Origin: JABFSA01 sp963827515
Lineage (GTDB): Bacteria; Acidobacteriota; Vicinamibacteria; Vicinamibacterales; UBA2999
Direction: 5' to 3'
NCBI GenBank assembly: GCA_963827515.1
Contig: CAWHBF010000023.1
Coordinates: 558,001-622,000, forward strand
DNA length: 64,000 nucleotides
A program made the position numbers and the translations under genes. Shown piece by piece: positions 62,101 to 64,000 of this stretch. The first letter of the stretch is position 1. The number at the start of each line of letters is the position of its first letter. The notes below the pieces were generated by a model, which was given only the letters and a program-made list of their open reading frames with translations, searched no databases and had not been told where the DNA came from.

Positions 62101-63586
62101 GTGCTCCAGTCGTTTCTGAGCGATGCCGCGCACGTACCAGGAGGGACCGCGGCGGGCGTCGTGTTCCCGAAGAGCACCGCGGAGGTTGCTGCACTCGTGC
62201 GGGCCGCCCCACGTGTCCTTCCGATCGGTGCGCAGTCGTCGCTGACGGGAGGCGCGACGCCGAGAGGCGACCTGCTCATCAGGTACTCGGGCGCTCACTG
62301 AAATCTCGTTGCTACCGGGATCCCTCGTCCGCGCGGGCGCGGGCGTGCGACTTGTTGAACTGCGGCGCGTGCTTGCGGCCGACGCCCTGTATTACCCACC
62401 CATCCCGACATACGACGGAGCGTTCGTGGGGGGGACGATTGCCACCAACGCCGCGGGCGCGGCGACGTTCAAATACGGCAGCACGCGTCCGTGGGTCGAG
62501 GCCTTGACTGTCGTACTGGCGGATGGCTCTCTCGCCGAGATTCGTCGAGGCGAAGTCACCGCATCGCCCGAGGGCTGGTTCGAGTTCGAGTACGACTCCG
62601 GACGTGTCGCCCGAGTTCCGGTGCCGACCTACTCCATGCCTGACGTCGCAAAGCTGTCGGCCGGGTACTACGCGAAGCCGGGCATGGATCTCATCGACCT
62701 CTTCATCGGTTCGGAGGGCACACTCGGCATCGTCACATCCGCGATCCTGCGCGTGATCGCGTTGCCGCGCCGGCTGGTCGCGCTCGTGCCGTTCGATTCG
62801 GACCACCAGGCAGTGGCACTGACGGCCGCGCTCCGGCACGCGGCCAGGTCGAGCTGGCGTGGAGAGGGGCACGTGGACGTTTCGGCGATCGAATTCATGG
62901 ACGGGCGTGCGCTCGCCCTGGTTCCAGATGAAGCATTCACGCGAGCCGGCGTCGAACGACCCGGCCCGGATTCCGGACTGCTCCTCGTGCAGATAGAACT
63001 CACCGGGGATGACGACGAGGTGCTGCAGGAGATGTGCGCCGTCCTGCACGCCTGTGCCATCGAGAGCGATCCCCATGTGGCGCTTCCGGACGATGAGCGC
63101 GGAGCCGCCCGGCTGTTCGAGCTGCGCGAGGCAGTACCCTCGTCACTGAACGCGATGATTGCCGCCGCAAAACTGCGTGTACACCCCGATCTCCAGAAGA
63201 CGGCCGGTGACTTCGTCGTACCGTTCGATCGGCTCGAGGAATCGCTCGCGTTGTATCGCGAGGTCTTCGCGCGGTTCGGGCTCGAGCACGCGCTCTGGGG
63301 TCACGTGTCAGACGGCAACATGCACCCGAACCTTGTGCCGCGCTCCATTGAAGACGTCCACCGAGCCAAAGAGGCACTCCTGGAGATGGCGAGGGGCGTG
63401 GGGGCGATGCGTGGCGCTCCCCTTGCGGAGCACGGCGTGGGGCGCAGCCCGCTCAAGCAGCAGATGCTGCGCGAGCTCTACGGAGAAAAGGGAATCGAGG
63501 AGATGCGAGCCGTCAAACGTGCGCTGGATCCAGACTGGAAATTCGCGGCCGGCGTGCTGTTCCCTGACCGTTTTTCGTTGGCGTAG
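62101..63586 (+). CDS. FAD-linked oxidase (GlcD / D-lactate dehydrogenase type), one frameshift
   Basis: About 494 residues after correction. VLPIGAQSSLTGGATPRGD and LVRAGAGVRLVELRRVLAAD with FVGGTIATNAAGAATFKYGS form the PCMH-type FAD domain; HVSDGNMHPNLVPRS and LAEHGVGRSPLKQQML are in the C-terminal cap, and the end FAAGVLFPDRF is typical. It oxidises a 2-hydroxy acid such as D-lactate or glycolate. The frame changes near 62,281 at ATCAGGTACTCGG; one inserted base explains it. Start GTG 62101. The stop codon lies inside a family C repeat. Confidence 0.8.
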
Positions 63587-63631
63587 AGCAGGCTCTGCCT
63601 GCAGCGCGCGACACTGAAGTGTGCGCTCTAC
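63582..63631. repeat. family C element supplying a stop codon
   Basis: GTAGAGC and GCTCTAC bound two arms, AGGCT-CTGCCT-like and GACACTGAAGTGTGC. The TAG in GTAGAGC is the stop of the FAD oxidase gene. It separates convergent genes. Confidence 0.6.
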
Positions 63632-63656
63632 GTCGAAACGCACACTTTGAACTTCG

Positions 63657-64000
63657 CTACCGTACCCCGAGCCATTCCTCTCGAAACCGGCGCTGCTCCG
63701 GCGTAAGACTCTGACCAACGGCCTCGGCCGGCGTGATCGCCACTCGCGGATCCTCAACGAGGCGAAGGACGGCATTCACACGCACGCCACGACGTTCGAA
63801 AACAATCGGAACCTGCTGCCCAGGTCTCGCAGCACCGACGACGCGCTCGACATCAAGGGCGCTGGTCACGTTCATTCCCCCAACCGCCAGAATCACGTCG
63901 TCGCGATCGAGACCGGCTTCGTATGCCGGAGAACCGAAGGGCGAGGCGCCTGCCACCCGCGGGCGTCCCTGCACGTCCTGCAGCCGCAGGTTTCCCGCGA
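63657..64000 (-). CDS. C-terminal PDZ region of an M61-like or PDZ protein, partial
   Basis: The frame is open to the right edge (AGNLRLQDVQGRPRVAG) and ends at 63,657, giving 113 visible residues. FGSPAYEAGLDRDDVILAVG is the carboxylate-binding half of a PDZ domain; the end TPEQRRFREEWLGVR resembles the tail of M61 peptidases. An HtrA-like protease is the alternative. The gene starts beyond the window. Confidence 0.65.
   Translation of the reverse strand, partial: AGNLRLQDVQGRPRVAGASPFGSPAYEAGLDRDDVILAVGGMNVTSALDVERVVGAARPGQQVPIVFERRGVRVNAVLRLVEDPRVAITPAEAVGQSLTPEQRRFREEWLGVR

Noticed and set aside
61769..62298. minus-strand reading frames in the gap after the M61 gene
   Set aside because: They overlap the CoxI remnant and the FAD oxidase start, have no family features and show no ribosome-binding site.

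Overview
The window looks like one stretch of a high-GC bacterial chromosome, most likely an Acidobacteriota member of the Vicinamibacteria type. This rests on inference from content: an Oar-like TonB-dependent receptor with a carboxypeptidase-regulatory N-terminus, a DUF1800/DUF1501 pair, bacillithiol genes, an M61 peptidase, a penicillin acylase homologue, and intergenic hairpin repeats built from short words. No tRNA, rRNA, CRISPR array, prophage or intact insertion sequence was seen.

Layout. 0-10 kb: a MutS-family membrane ATPase (two frameshifts), a small membrane protein, a GcvT-like protein divergent from two phytoene-dehydrogenase-like flavoproteins, a DinB/YfiT-type protein, a lone microcompartment shell protein, and a MerR regulator coupled to a ThiO-like oxidase. 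9.5-20.3 kb: a TonB-dependent receptor with a secreted partner, two exported proteins, a PLP decarboxylase, metK-sixA, and a TPR/BamB-like pair. 20.35-27 kb: a histidine operon (hisI-G-D-C-B-H-F-A) preceded by a 24-codon leader peptide with seven His codons and a terminator, so it appears to be controlled by attenuation. 27-31 kb: an AAA ATPase behind a symmetric four-half-site operator, a UMF1-type transporter and a sugar dehydrogenase.

31-38 kb (minus strand): a TetR-controlled exporter operon (TetR, HlyD, ATPase, TolC-like, ATPase, two ABC-2 permeases). Nearly every junction is a 4-nt ATGA/GTGA overlap. From about 31.0 to 36.7 kb the genes carry very many single-base frameshifts although the family motifs survive. 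38-47 kb: an epimerase, DUF1501/DUF1800 with a 51-residue peptide, a VOC protein, a DsrE-like Tat protein, and a bacillithiol operon (FAD oxidase, bshB1, bshA). 47-64 kb: penicillin acylase, a membrane Ser/Thr kinase, a B3-type metallo-beta-lactamase-fold protein, purE-purK, an arsenosugar pair (CMD-like, arsS), NADP-isocitrate dehydrogenase, a heptad-repeat coiled-coil gene broken by a 4-nt deletion, an Na+/solute symporter, an M61 peptidase with a 40-residue membrane peptide, a fragment of cytochrome oxidase subunit I, a frameshifted FAD-linked oxidase, and the end of another PDZ/M61-type protein.

The strongest structures not explained by the protein genes are the his attenuator, the nested operator before the AAA ATPase (with a matching site at the left edge), and at least seven families of modular, sometimes nested, intergenic hairpin repeats, some of them inside the his operon or supplying stop codons.
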